A program made the translations under genes and the position numbers. The notes under the pieces were generated by a model. The model was not told the DNA's origin and ran no database searches. It worked only from the letters and a program-made list of their open reading frames with translations. This document shows positions 16,501-25,583 of a stretch of 64,000 nt of DNA, piece by piece (position 1 is the stretch's first letter; every line of letters begins with the position of its first letter). The stretch is from Wenyingzhuangia aestuarii (lineage in GTDB: Bacteria; Bacteroidota; Bacteroidia; Flavobacteriales; Flavobacteriaceae), in the NCBI RefSeq assembly GCF_011927765.1, contig NZ_JAATJG010000009.1, forward strand, positions 62,001-126,000, given 5' to 3'.

Positions 16501-17409
16501 ATGGTAGACATCACACATAAAAGTAATACTCTTAGAACTGCAACAGCCCAAGCAATTGTAATTGTTAGCAAACAAGAAACCATTGATGCCATTCTAAACA
16601 AAACCGTTCCTAAAGGAGATGTGTTTGAAATGAGTCGTGCAGCAGGTTTGTTAGGAATTAAACAAACTCCGTATTTATTACCCGATTGTCATCCGTTACC
16701 TATAGAATTTACAGGGGTAGAATATCAAATAAATGGTTTAGAAATTACCGTTTTAATGACCGTTAAAACCATCTATAAAACAGGAGTAGAAGTAGAAGCT
16801 ATGCACGGTGCTAGCGTTGTTGCTTTAAACATGTACGACATGTTAAAACCTATTGACAAACACGTGGAAATAGGAAGCATTAAACTCTTAGAAAAAAGAG
16901 GAGGTAAATCTACATTTCACAAAAAGAATGGAAAAGGCTTAAAGGCATCTGTAATTGTTTGTTCTGACACTATTTCTGCGGGAACTAAAGAAGACAAGGC
17001 AGGTAAAGCAATTATTAAAAAACTAAACGAATGTGAAGTGAGTATTGGTGAATACACCATTATTCCTGATGAAAAAGATATTATTCAAGAAAAAGCTATC
17101 AGTAATAGTCAAAAAGATTTTGACTTGATAATTTATACTGGTGGTACAGGTTTATCTAAAAGAGATGTAACTCCAGAAGCTTTACTTCCTTTACTAGAAA
17201 GAAGAATTCCTGGAATAGAAGAAACCATTAGAAACTACGGACAACAAAGAACTCCGTACGCAATGCTATCTAGAAGTGTAGCAGGTATTATTAACAACAC
17301 TTTGGTAATTGCCTTACCTGGTTCTACCAAAGGAGCAGAAGAATCTATGGAAGCTATTTTCCCTGCAATTTTACACATTTACGGTGTGCTAAAGGGAGAA
17401 AGACATTAA
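16501..17409 (+). CDS. moaCB: Fused MoaC-MoaB/MogA molybdenum cofactor protein
   Basis: 302 residues. Residues 1-148 are MoaC (cyclic pyranopterin monophosphate synthase) with LPDCHPLPIEF (60-70) and EAMHGASVVALNMYDMLK (99-116). Residues 149-302 are a MoaB/MogA domain (SVIVCSDTISAG, YTGGTGLSKRDVTPEA, 'LPGSTKGAEESMEAI') that adenylylates molybdopterin before MoeA. The fusion joins an early and a late step of the pathway. After its TAA stop the same frame stays open into moaA without any standard start codon. Confidence 0.92.
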   Translation: MVDITHKSNTLRTATAQAIVIVSKQETIDAILNKTVPKGDVFEMSRAAGLLGIKQTPYLLPDCHPLPIEFTGVEYQINGLEITVLMTVKTIYKTGVEVEAMHGASVVALNMYDMLKPIDKHVEIGSIKLLEKRGGKSTFHKKNGKGLKASVIVCSDTISAGTKEDKAGKAIIKKLNECEVSIGEYTIIPDEKDIIQEKAISNSQKDFDLIIYTGGTGLSKRDVTPEALLPLLERRIPGIEETIRNYGQQRTPYAMLSRSVAGIINNTLVIALPGSTKGAEESMEAIFPAILHIYGVLKGERH

Positions 17410-17490
17410 TCAATAATTGACAAAAAGGTCTTTGAGCAAAGTAGAGAAGTAATCCATAAAACAACAAATCTTATCAGTACAACCAACAAC

Positions 17491-18483
17491 ATATTAGTAG
17501 ATTCGTTTCACAGAGAACACACCTATTTACGTATTTCTATTACAGAAAGATGTAATTTTAGATGTACTTACTGCATGCCTGCAGAAGGAATACCGTTGTC
17601 TCCCAAAAAACACATCATGACCTATGATGAAATCTATACCGTTGCTAAAAAGTTTGTAGACTTAGGAGTTACTAAAATCCGAATTACAGGAGGAGAACCC
17701 TTGGTTAGAAAAGATGTAGAAGTTGTTTTAAGAAAATTAGCTACGTTACCCGTAGAATTATCTATTACCACTAACGGAGTTTTAATTGATAAATACATCG
17801 ATGTTTTTAAAGAATGTAATCTTAAAAAAATCAACATCAGTATTGATTCTTTAAGCCCTACTAAATTTAACTCCATCACCCGAAGAAAAGATTTTCAAAA
17901 GGTTCTAGACAATATTCAGCTATTTACCAATGATGATTTTTTTAAAGTAAAACTGAATTGTGTATTAATGAAAGGAACCAATGATGATGAAATTATTGAT
18001 TTTATAGACTACACCAAACACCACAATTTAAATTTACGTTTTATTGAATTTATGCCTTTTGACGGAAACAAATGGGATTTAGACAAACTAGTATCTTTAG
18101 AAACTATTACCCAAACGGCAATTCAACATTTTGGAACAGATAATGTTGTTAAATTACAAGATGCTCCAAACGACACTTCTAAAAACTATCAAATTAAGGG
18201 AGCTGTGGGTAGTTTTGCCATTATAAGCACCGTTACCAATCCGTTTTGCGACAGTTGTAACAGAATTAGACTAACCGCCAACGGAATGCTTAAAAACTGT
18301 TTATTCTCTGGTGGAGAAACCAACTTGCTAGAAAGTCTTAGAGCAGGTGATGATATTGAAAAACCCATAAATATTGCCATTCAATCTAAAAAGAAGGTAC
18401 GTGGCGGAATGGACACTCAAGATAAGTTTACTTCAGAAAACTTACGTTTAGACAATCGTAGCATGATTGCTATTGGTGGTTAG
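17491..18483 (+). CDS. moaA: GTP 3',8-cyclase MoaA, probable ATA start
   Basis: 330 residues if translation begins at ATA 17491 (reads I/M-LVDSFHREHTYLRI), which matches the usual MoaA N-terminus beginning 'MLVDSF'. The radical-SAM cysteines are C21, C25 and C28 (CNFRCTYC) and the second cluster is C253, C256 and C270. The protein ends in the conserved GG. The first in-frame ATG (17575) comes after all three radical-SAM cysteines and cannot give an active enzyme, and between the moaCB stop and that ATG there is no in-frame ATG, GTG or TTG. With MoaC it converts GTP to cPMP. Either AUA initiation or a sequence error or mutation applies. Confidence 0.85.
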   Translation: MLVDSFHREHTYLRISITERCNFRCTYCMPAEGIPLSPKKHIMTYDEIYTVAKKFVDLGVTKIRITGGEPLVRKDVEVVLRKLATLPVELSITTNGVLIDKYIDVFKECNLKKINISIDSLSPTKFNSITRRKDFQKVLDNIQLFTNDDFFKVKLNCVLMKGTNDDEIIDFIDYTKHHNLNLRFIEFMPFDGNKWDLDKLVSLETITQTAIQHFGTDNVVKLQDAPNDTSKNYQIKGAVGSFAIISTVTNPFCDSCNRIRLTANGMLKNCLFSGGETNLLESLRAGDDIEKPINIAIQSKKKVRGGMDTQDKFTSENLRLDNRSMIAIGG

Positions 18484-18547
18484 AGAATCTATCTTTTTTT
18501 AGCATTTTGAGATTCCTTTTTTTATACTTTTATAAAAAATAATTTGA

Positions 18548-19378
18548 ATGAATGCTATTAGCAATTTCTTAGATATTAACGTGCTTTCTTTTGGAGAACA
18601 CACCATTAAGATTTACAATCTTTTACTAGCCTTATTAATCTTTATTTTTACCAAAATAATTTTATGGTTGGTTGCTAAACTTATTAGAAAAAGAAACACA
18701 CTTAACAACACTAACACCAACACTTATGCTATGATTCAGATAAGTGCTTACTTTTTCTGGACAGTAGCTGTGGTTTTTATGTTGGAAAGTTTAAGTATAG
18801 ATGTAAAACTAATTTTAGCAGGTTCTGCAGCCTTATTAGTAGGTATTGGTTTAGGATTGCAACAAACTTTTAATGATTTTATATCTGGACTAATTCTTTT
18901 GTTTGAAGGAACTACCAAAGTGGGTGATATTTTAGAAATTGATGGAGATATCGTTAGAATTCAGGAAATTGGTTTAAGAACTTCTAAAACTATCAATCGT
19001 TTTGATATTTCTGTGATTATTCCCAATTCCTTAATCACTACAAATAAAGTAATCAACTGGAGTCATCACGAAACAAAAACCTTGTTTACCGTAAAGGTAG
19101 GAGTTGCCTACGGATCTGACGTAGATTTGGTTATTAACACCCTAAAAGATTGTGCCAACAACCATCCGGAAATTATTAAAAACGATCAAACAGATGTTCG
19201 CTTTTCTGACTTTGGAGCCTCCTCTTTAGACTTTACCTTATTGTTTTACACCCGAAATATTTTTGCTGCAGAAAGAATAAAAAGCGATATTAGAATAAAT
19301 ATTGCCAAAGCTTTTAACCAAAACAATATTACTGTTCCTTTTAACCAATTAGATATTCACGTTAAAAAAGAAGCTTAA
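18548..19378 (+). CDS. Small-conductance mechanosensitive channel (MscS family)
   Basis: 276 residues. Three membrane helices lie at about 22-45, 57-78 and 84-116. The last is the Gly/Ala-rich pore helix 'LAGSAALLVGIGLGLQQTFNDF' region, followed by the beta domain (GDILEIDGDIVRIQEIGLRTS) and a C-terminal alpha/beta domain. It should open under membrane tension to release solutes. It overlaps the start of the CorA-like gene by one base (TAATG), so the two are translationally coupled. It lies 65 bases after moaA, in the same direction, but has no obvious tie to molybdenum. Confidence 0.92.
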   Translation: MNAISNFLDINVLSFGEHTIKIYNLLLALLIFIFTKIILWLVAKLIRKRNTLNNTNTNTYAMIQISAYFFWTVAVVFMLESLSIDVKLILAGSAALLVGIGLGLQQTFNDFISGLILLFEGTTKVGDILEIDGDIVRIQEIGLRTSKTINRFDISVIIPNSLITTNKVINWSHHETKTLFTVKVGVAYGSDVDLVINTLKDCANNHPEIIKNDQTDVRFSDFGASSLDFTLLFYTRNIFAAERIKSDIRINIAKAFNQNNITVPFNQLDIHVKKEA

Positions 19379-20358
19379 TGAAAAACAACTTTTTAAACAG
19401 CACTTCTTTAATCAACTACTCTAAAGAGACTTATAGCTGTAATCCTATTGCCGCTATTGAGGACATTAATTTCGAGAGTAAAGACAAGTCCATATCATGG
19501 TTAAACACCTACGGAACTTATCACACCAAAGAATTTAAACAGATTATTTCTTCTACTTATTTAGATGATTTTTTACTAAAACTAATTAGTAATGACAAAC
19601 ATCCAAACAAAGTTCTAGAATTAGACAATGTTGTTTTTATTGCCATTAAAGTATTAAAAACAGAAACCGAAAACTTTGATACGGAACAGATGTTCTTTAT
19701 TCTAACTCCTCATTATCTATGGAGTATTCAAGAAAAAAAAGGAGACTATTTTGAATGGATTAGAGAGCGTATTAGAGAAAACAAAGGGATTGTAAAATCT
19801 AAAAAAACAGACTACTTACTTTTCTTGCTACTAGAATCTATTATAGACAATTACGAAGACACTTATGATGAGATTTCTGCATCTATGACAACGCTTAACG
19901 AAACTAGCGATGTAAAACCAACTCCTGAGTTTACTCAGAACGTAGAAAAAGAAAAGAACACTCTTATTACGTTTAAAAGAGCTGCAAATAGCTTAAGAGA
20001 TATTATTTCTAAACTAGAAAAAGTAGAGCAACAAAAAATTAACAAAAAGTTTTATAGCGAACTACATACACAGGTAAATAATCTTGTGAATACTATTGAT
20101 TTTGACTTACAAGAATTAGAAAGTAAAATTAATATGATTTTTAGTATTCAGGGACATCGATTAAATGAGGTGATGAAAACCTTAACTATTTTTTCGGTAA
20201 TTTTTATTCCGCTAACCTTTTTGGCAGGTATTTATGGAATGAATTTTAAAAACATTCCAGAATTACAAACAGAATATGGCTACTTTGTATTACTTGGAGT
20301 TATGGTAATAGTCACCTTAATTTCTGTATACTTATTTAAAAAGAAAAAGTGGTTTTAA
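19378..20358 (+). CDS. corA: CorA-family divalent metal ion transporter
   Basis: 326 residues. A large cytoplasmic N-terminal domain with helical segments is followed by two C-terminal membrane helices. The signature YGMNF carries the GMN motif at 287-289 at the end of the first helix, and the chain ends in a basic tail. It transports Mg2+ or Co2+/Ni2+. Coupled to mscS upstream. It converges on the DegT gene, and the two stop regions overlap by 4 bases. Confidence 0.92.
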   Translation: MKNNFLNSTSLINYSKETYSCNPIAAIEDINFESKDKSISWLNTYGTYHTKEFKQIISSTYLDDFLLKLISNDKHPNKVLELDNVVFIAIKVLKTETENFDTEQMFFILTPHYLWSIQEKKGDYFEWIRERIRENKGIVKSKKTDYLLFLLLESIIDNYEDTYDEISASMTTLNETSDVKPTPEFTQNVEKEKNTLITFKRAANSLRDIISKLEKVEQQKINKKFYSELHTQVNNLVNTIDFDLQELESKINMIFSIQGHRLNEVMKTLTIFSVIFIPLTFLAGIYGMNFKNIPELQTEYGYFVLLGVMVIVTLISVYLFKKKKWF

Positions 20359-21467
20359 CAATTTTCTAAAATCACTTTACAAACTCTAGCCAAATTATCT
20401 TCTGTTAATAACGAACCACTTGGTAAACACAAACCTCTCTCAAACAAATCATCACTTACCCCGTTTTTATAAAAGGAACATTCGTTATATATGGTTTGTT
20501 GATGCATCGGTTTCCACAAAGATCTACTTTCTATATGCTCACTAGCCAAAGCCAATCTTACCTTTTCTTTTAAAGAGTTAGACGGAAATAACACACATGT
20601 TAACCAGTAATTACTTTCTGTATTTACATGAGGTTCTAAAAACACAAGCTCTTTTTTCTCTAAAGCCTTTTTATAATATTGATGATTCTTTTTTCTAGCA
20701 ATCAAAAACTCAGGCAACAATTCTAACTGTGCCACACCAATAGCCGCTAGCACATTACTTAAACCGTAATTATATCCTATTTGATTGTGTTGATAATCGG
20801 GAGTATTCTCTTTAGCTTGTCTAGACAAATACCTAGCCTCTTGTATATATTTTTGATGATTAGACACCAACATTCCTCCCCCCGAAGTCGTTATTATTTT
20901 ATTTCCATTAAAAGAATACACTCCCACATCTCCAAAAGTTCCTACTGCCTGCTGTTTAAAACTTGCTCCCAATGCAGATGCTGCATCTTCTAAAACTAAA
21001 ATATTGTACTTCTTTGTAATGGCTAAAATTTCATCAACCTTAGCAGGAGTTCCATAGCCATGTACCAACACCAAAGCTTTGGGTTTTTCTCCTTTTTTAG
21101 TTTCTTCCACAATAGCTTGCTCTAACAAAACCGGACAAATATTCCAAGTATCCACCTCTGCATCTATTAATACAGGAATTGCTCCCAAATACGTAACAGG
21201 ATTCACAGAAGCTACAAACGTAAAACTAGAACACAATACCTTATCTCCCTTTTTAACTCCCAAAACTTGTAATCCTAAATGAATAGCTGCTGTTGCAGAA
21301 TTTAAAGCTACAGCATTAGACACTTCTACCAAATTCGCTAACTTCAATTCAAATTCATCCAGCATGGGTCCCATGGGAGCTATCCAATTACTTTGAAATA
21401 CAGACTGCACCAAATCTTGCTCATTTCCCCTTAAATCTGGAGGTGATAAATATATTTTCTCTTTCAA
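20355..21467 (-). CDS. DegT/DnrJ/EryC1/StrS PLP-dependent aminotransferase
   Basis: 370 residues from a TTG start; an in-frame stop lies upstream and no ATG is available before residue 30. Hallmarks are 'YLSPPDLRGNEQ', 'NSATAAIHLGLQVLGV', 'LEDAASALGASFK' and the PLP lysine in VYSFNGNKIITTSGGG. Family members aminate nucleotide-linked keto-sugars for O-antigen, glycoprotein or capsule sugars. The substrate cannot be read from the sequence, and no sugar-nucleotide genes are adjacent. Confidence 0.85.
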   Translation of the reverse strand: MKEKIYLSPPDLRGNEQDLVQSVFQSNWIAPMGPMLDEFELKLANLVEVSNAVALNSATAAIHLGLQVLGVKKGDKVLCSSFTFVASVNPVTYLGAIPVLIDAEVDTWNICPVLLEQAIVEETKKGEKPKALVLVHGYGTPAKVDEILAITKKYNILVLEDAASALGASFKQQAVGTFGDVGVYSFNGNKIITTSGGGMLVSNHQKYIQEARYLSRQAKENTPDYQHNQIGYNYGLSNVLAAIGVAQLELLPEFLIARKKNHQYYKKALEKKELVFLEPHVNTESNYWLTCVLFPSNSLKEKVRLALASEHIESRSLWKPMHQQTIYNECSFYKNGVSDDLFERGLCLPSGSLLTEDNLARVCKVILENC

Positions 21468-21597
21468 GTAGTAGGTTTTTAGCTAAGGTAACAAAAAAGC
21501 AAATGTGATGATAAACACAGTTTAATTTTAAAAGCAATCCTAGTAATTATTTGTTAAAATCTAATTAATTTGCCAAACTAATTATTAAAACTAAACT

Positions 21598-22188
21598 ATG
21601 GCTACAGAAAACACCAGTCTAATGCATTCTGCAAGAAAATCTTTAGAAAACAAATGGGGAATTGCTATTGGAACTTTTCTTATTTACACTATTATTATAT
21701 CTATAGGATCTTATGCTGCTATTATAATTACAGGTCCTTTTGCTTTAGGACTTGCCTTTTTCTCTTTAAATTTATCTAGAAATAAGGAAGTTAAAATTGA
21801 ACAAATTTTTGATGGGTTTAAAAGATTTACTGATGGACTAATTGCTTATTTATTAATTCTATTGTATGTTCTTTTATGGACTTTATTATTTATAATACCT
21901 GGTATTATTAAAGCTTTTTCATACTCTATGACTTTTTTTATTATGGTTGATGAACCCAACTTAAGCCCGCAAGAAGCAATGGCAAAAAGTCAAGAAATGA
22001 TGGATGGTTACAAAATGAAATACTTTAGACTTACTTTGCGTTTTATGGGTTGGTCTTTACTATGTATGTTAACTTTTGGAATTGGATTTTTATGGTTAAT
22101 TCCATACATGTATGTTACCAACGCTAAGTTTTATGAAGATTTAAAAACAGACCCTCTTCAAGAAATTGGAATTGAAATTAATCACTAA
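21598..22188 (+). CDS. DUF975-family integral membrane protein
   Basis: 196 residues with about four membrane segments (about 20-55, 75-105, 145-170). 'IPGIIKAFSYSMTFFIMVDEPNLSPQEAM' and 'SQEMMDGYKMKYF' are the conserved DUF975 blocks. Function unknown for the family. Divergent from the DegT gene with a 130-base gap, and closed by a strong terminator. Confidence 0.78.
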   Translation: MATENTSLMHSARKSLENKWGIAIGTFLIYTIIISIGSYAAIIITGPFALGLAFFSLNLSRNKEVKIEQIFDGFKRFTDGLIAYLLILLYVLLWTLLFIIPGIIKAFSYSMTFFIMVDEPNLSPQEAMAKSQEMMDGYKMKYFRLTLRFMGWSLLCMLTFGIGFLWLIPYMYVTNAKFYEDLKTDPLQEIGIEINH

Positions 22189-22207
22189 ACTAAAACACGA
22201 TATAACT

Positions 22208-22240
22208 AAAAAGCCCATCAACTATTTGATGGGCTTTTTT
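22208..22240. terminator. Bidirectional terminator
   Basis: AAAAAGCCCATCAA (22208-22221) pairs perfectly with TTGATGGGCTTTTT (22226-22239) around CTAT. It serves the DUF975 gene on the plus strand and the flavoprotein gene on the minus strand. Confidence 0.92.
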
Positions 22241-22266
22241 ATGTTAACTGTCTACTATTCTTAAAA

Positions 22267-23364
22267 CTAATCGTACACTTCTCCAGATAACGACCTAATA
22301 ATACTTTCATCAGACCTTAATTTAGTCAACAAAATGGCCATATCTACCAAGTAGTCTTTTTTAGAATATTTAAATATTTTTTCTTGAGAATACTTTGCTC
22401 GCTTGTAATTAGTTAAGAATTTTTTTCTCCATGCCACTTCATAAGAATGTAACAAAGTCAAATCTTTTTTAGCTAAAGCTTCTATAATTGCTTTACTTGC
22501 CATAATAGCAGCTTCAAAAATAAATTTGTATCCCTCACCAACAATAGGATTTACCTGTGAAACACTATCACCTACACACACCAAGTTTTGTTGTACAAAT
22601 TTTTCTAACACAGGAGTAATAGGTAAACTTCCTCCCTCTACGGTTTCGTTATCTTTTTCTACCAAAGATTGAATCAACGGAAGTTCCAAAATATCATTCA
22701 ATCTATGCTTTAATTCCTTAGCTACCTGATTATCAAAAGTTCCAAAACCTAAAATAGCTCTTCCATTTTGCAAAGGAAAAATCCATCCATAACCTCCTTG
22801 GTATTGTTTTCCCACAAACAAATGTCCCTGACTAGGATTTCCTTTGTATTTAACATTATACTCTACTCCTGTTCCTAACAATACACTTTTAGGCATAAGC
22901 CCTACTTGCTTGCTAATTACCCCAACAGTACCAGAGGCATCTACAATAATTTTTCCTGTATAATTATTTCCGTTTTTATCTAAAACCTGTGTAATCTGCC
23001 CTGAAGCATCTTTAATAATTTCTTTAATATGTACTCCTGTTTTAAAGTTTACATAGTTAGAATCAATACTATTTATTAACTCTTCATGCAATTTAGATTT
23101 ATCTAAAATGTACCCATTCCCTTTAATGGTTCTAGTAAAATATCTAGAATACAGTACTGCAGTTTCCATTTTTTGAGCAACTACATAGTCTGTTAACTGA
23201 TACCTGTCTAAGTCTATAAAACTCCCTAGCGTACTAAAAGAAAAACTTAGTAAATCTTTTTTACGATCTAACAGTAAGGTCTTTAGTCCAGATTTACCTA
23301 ATTCTCTAGCAAGCATTAAACCAGCTGTACCTGCACCAACTATTAAAACATCATAATTATCCAT
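22267..23364 (-). CDS. Geranylgeranyl-reductase-family FAD-dependent oxidoreductase
   Basis: 365 residues. The N-terminal Rossmann FAD motif VLIVGAGTAGLMLARELG (6-23) is clear, and later blocks are 'DASGTVGVISKQVG', 'GYGWIFPL' and the FAD-binding 'CVGDSVSQVNPIVGEGYKFI'. Relatives reduce isoprenoid chains or act on menaquinone-, carotenoid- or archaeol-like lipids. Substrate not determinable here. It is monocistronic, with its own -7 box upstream and a shared terminator downstream. Confidence 0.78.
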   Translation of the reverse strand: MDNYDVLIVGAGTAGLMLARELGKSGLKTLLLDRKKDLLSFSFSTLGSFIDLDRYQLTDYVVAQKMETAVLYSRYFTRTIKGNGYILDKSKLHEELINSIDSNYVNFKTGVHIKEIIKDASGQITQVLDKNGNNYTGKIIVDASGTVGVISKQVGLMPKSVLLGTGVEYNVKYKGNPSQGHLFVGKQYQGGYGWIFPLQNGRAILGFGTFDNQVAKELKHRLNDILELPLIQSLVEKDNETVEGGSLPITPVLEKFVQQNLVCVGDSVSQVNPIVGEGYKFIFEAAIMASKAIIEALAKKDLTLLHSYEVAWRKKFLTNYKRAKYSQEKIFKYSKKDYLVDMAILLTKLRSDESIIRSLSGEVYD

Positions 23365-23390
23365 AACAAAAATTATATTTCAAACATAGT

Positions 23391-23398
23391 TATTTTAT
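23391..23398 (-). promoter_or_regulatory. -7 element TATGTTTG for the flavoprotein gene
   Basis: On the minus strand the sequence reads TATGTTTG, a perfect TAnnTTTG match 27 bases upstream of the flavoprotein start codon. I see no obvious -33 box. Confidence 0.45.
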
Positions 23399-23476
23399 GG
23401 AACTTAATAAACTAAAAAAACAGGCTAGTGTTAAAAAACTATGAATCTTAATTCTATAAAATACTTTTTAAAAAAC

Positions 23477-23504
23477 AAAACCCGAGTCTTAGGACTCGGG
23501 TTTA
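23477..23504 (-). terminator. Terminator of the short-chain dehydrogenase gene
   Basis: AAACCCGAGTC pairs with GACTCGGGTTT around a short loop (8-bp GC-rich core CCCGAGTC at 23481-23488 and GACTCGGG at 23493-23500). On the minus strand the stem is followed by TTTTGTTTTTT. It lies 30 bases after the dehydrogenase stop. Confidence 0.85.
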
Positions 23505-23533
23505 AAATTATTGCTACTATAAATGAAAAACAA

Positions 23534-24250
23534 TTAAGGATTTGTTGACCAAATACCTGCATCTTTCACAAAAACTCTTCTATTTAATTTTAATTGAGCT
23601 ACAATTAACTCTGCAATATCTTCTGGTTGCATAACCGTTTCTGGGTTACCATCCGTTAAATTCATGTCTTTAGCCATATCTGTAGCTGTAGTACTTGGTG
23701 TTAATGCAGTTACTCTAATGTTATATTTTCTAACTTCCTGCATTAAAGACTCTGTTAATCCTAACACTCCAAATTTTGAAGCACTATATGCGCTTGTAAC
23801 CGCAGCACCACGTAAACCTGCAGTAGATGAAATATTAATAATATCTCCTGATTTTCTTTCAATCATTTGAGGTAAAAAAGTTCTAGTTACATAGTAAGTT
23901 CCCATTAAATTTACCTGAATTATTTTCTCCCAGTCTTTAATTTCTAACTCCATAAACTTTCCAAACCCACCAACACCTGCATTGTTTATTAAAATATCAA
24001 TCGTATCAAACTTGGTAAAGACGGTTCCTGATGCCTTGTTTACTTCTTCTAACGAAGATACATCAGCTACTGCTGTGACTACTTTTACTCCTAAAGCAGA
24101 TACTTCTTTAGCCACCTCTAACAAATCTTTTTCAGTTCTAGCTAACAAAGCTACATTTACACCTTCTGCTGCCAATGCCAATGCTATTGCTTTTCCTATT
24201 CCTTTTCCTGCTCCTGTAATTAGTGCATTTTTTCCTTTTAATTGAATCAT
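23534..24250 (-). CDS. Short-chain dehydrogenase/reductase (3-oxoacyl-ACP reductase-like)
   Basis: 238 residues. The cofactor loop is TGAGKGIG (12-19), followed by the NNAG motif, catalytic Ser in '[10 protein letters not shown]', and YxxxK as AYSASKFG. The typical SDR length and '[15 protein letters not shown]' region place it among FabG-like or sepiapterin-reductase-like enzymes. NAD(P)-dependent. True substrate unknown; it is not in a fatty-acid cluster. Two inverted repeats lie in its upstream gap. Confidence 0.85.
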   Translation of the reverse strand: MIQLKGKNALITGAGKGIGKAIALALAAEGVNVALLARTEKDLLEVAKEVSALGVKVVTAVADVSSLEEVNKASGTVFTKFDTIDILINNAGVGGFGKFMELEIKDWEKIIQVNLMGTYYVTRTFLPQMIERKSGDIINISSTAGLRGAAVTSAYSASKFGVLGLTESLMQEVRKYNIRVTALTPSTTATDMAKDMNLTDGNPETVMQPEDIAELIVAQLKLNRRVFVKDAGIWSTNP

Positions 24251-24275
24251 TGCTTGTATTTTTTGTATTATTTTC

Positions 24276-24295
24276 TACCTCTAAAATAAGAGGTA
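24276..24295. repeat. 7-bp inverted repeat in the SDR leader
   Basis: TACCTCT (24276-24282) and AGAGGTA (24289-24295) with a six-base spacer, 26-45 bases before the SDR start. It could be a leader hairpin or an operator half of a regulatory region together with the 24316-24342 dyad. Confidence 0.4.
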
Positions 24296-24315
24296 ATTTT
24301 TAGTTACTACATAAA

Positions 24316-24342
24316 CTAATGTTAGGAATCTGCTAACATTAG
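24316..24342. promoter_or_regulatory. 10-bp perfect inverted repeat upstream of the SDR gene
   Basis: CTAATGTTAG and CTAACATTAG flank the seven-base spacer GAATCTG, 66-92 bases upstream of the dehydrogenase start. It is not followed by a U-run in either direction, so an operator is more likely than a terminator. The cognate regulator is not identified. Confidence 0.45.
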
Positions 24343-24360
24343 CTCTTTTAAATTTATGAC

Positions 24361-24400
24361 AAAAAAAATCCCAAACTAAAATTAGTTTGGGATTTTTTTT
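24361..24400. terminator. Terminator of the metX-thrA-metZ operon
   Basis: An 18-bp perfect stem, AAAAAAAATCCCAAACTA with TAGTTTGGGATTTTTTTT, lies around a tiny loop and touches the last stop codon of metZ. A/T tracts on both sides allow function in either direction; on the minus strand it ends the methionine operon. Confidence 0.92.
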
Positions 24401-25571
24401 AAGCTTCTAATGCTTGTTTGATATCTGCTATAATATCATCTATATGTTCTAATCCTAAAGAACAACGCACCATTCCATCAGTAATTCCCACAGCTTTTTT
24501 AACCTCTGGCTCTACCTTTGCATGTGTTGTACTTGCAGGATGTGTTACAATGGTTCTTGTATCTCCTAAATTGGCAGATAAAGAACACATTTTAATATTA
24601 TCAAAAAAGTTTCTTCCTCCATCTACACCACCTTCTACTTCAAAAGCAACAATGGTACCTCCTAATTTCATTTGCTTGATGGCAATTTCGTATTGAGGAT
24701 GCGATTTTAAAAACGGATATTTTACCCATTTTACTTTAGGATGACTTTCTAAAAATTCGGCCAATTTTAAAGCATTCTCACATTGTCTATCTGCTCTTAC
24801 CGCTAATGTTTCTAAAGATTTAGACAACACCCAGGCATTAAATGCACTTAAAGCCGGACCTGTTAAACGTGAGAATAAATAAATTTCACGAATTAATTCT
24901 TTATTCCCTACTGTAATTCCTCCTAACACTCTTCCTTGTCCATCTATCAACTTTGTGGCTGAATGAATTACCAAATCTGCACCAAACTTAATTGGTTGTT
25001 GCAAATAAGGTGTAGCAAAACAATTGTCTATAATTAATAAAATTCCGTGCTTTTTGGCAATTTTACTCAACACCTCTAAATCTAACACATCTACACCTGG
25101 ATTTGTTGGTGTTTCTGCATAAATAAATTTAGTAGTAGGCTGAATTAAGCTTTCTATTTTATCTACATCTTTTACATCAAAATAAGAACAATTGATATTC
25201 CATTTTGGAAAATATTTGGTAAACAAACCATGAGTAGCTCCAAAAACAGAACTACAAGAAACCACATGGTCTCCGGCACTTAACAAAGCTCCAAACGTAG
25301 AAAAAATAGCTGCCATTCCGCTTGCAAAAGCAAATCCAGCTTCTGCACCTTCCATTAAACAAATTTTATCTACAAACTCATTTACGTTCGGATTGCTATA
25401 TCTACTATATAAATCGCGTTGTTTTTCTTCTGCAAAAGAAGCTCTCATTTCTTCTGCATCTTCAAATACAAATCCTGATGTTAAATACAACGGAACTGAA
25501 TGTTCAGAAAACTGAGTAGTTTCACTCTGCGTACGAACCGCTAGGGTTTCGAAGTTTTTTTTATCGCTCAT
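24399..25571 (-). CDS. metZ: O-succinyl/acetylhomoserine sulfhydrylase-type trans-sulfuration enzyme
   Basis: 390 residues. Cys/Met metabolism PLP enzyme: 'LYSRYSNPNVNEF', 'EAGFAFASGMAAIFSTFGALLSAGDHVV', 'YAETPTNPG', and the PLP lysine in 'VIHSATKLIDGQGR'. Closest by eye to O-succinylhomoserine sulfhydrylase MetZ, which makes homocysteine from the activated homoserine ester and sulfide. It follows metX and thrA on the same strand, so it probably uses the ester MetX makes. Cystathionine gamma-synthase activity cannot be excluded. A second, longer sulfhydrylase lies at 30324-31598. Confidence 0.82.
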   Translation of the reverse strand: MSDKKNFETLAVRTQSETTQFSEHSVPLYLTSGFVFEDAEEMRASFAEEKQRDLYSRYSNPNVNEFVDKICLMEGAEAGFAFASGMAAIFSTFGALLSAGDHVVSCSSVFGATHGLFTKYFPKWNINCSYFDVKDVDKIESLIQPTTKFIYAETPTNPGVDVLDLEVLSKIAKKHGILLIIDNCFATPYLQQPIKFGADLVIHSATKLIDGQGRVLGGITVGNKELIREIYLFSRLTGPALSAFNAWVLSKSLETLAVRADRQCENALKLAEFLESHPKVKWVKYPFLKSHPQYEIAIKQMKLGGTIVAFEVEGGVDGGRNFFDNIKMCSLSANLGDTRTIVTHPASTTHAKVEPEVKKAVGITDGMVRCSLGLEHIDDIIADIKQALEA

Positions 25572-25583
25572 TTTATTCGCTTT

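Noticed and set aside
17491-17574. Frameshifted or truncated moaA pseudogene
   Set aside because: The frame is intact from the moaCB stop to the moaA stop, and all cysteines and the C-terminal GG are present; only the start codon is unusual.
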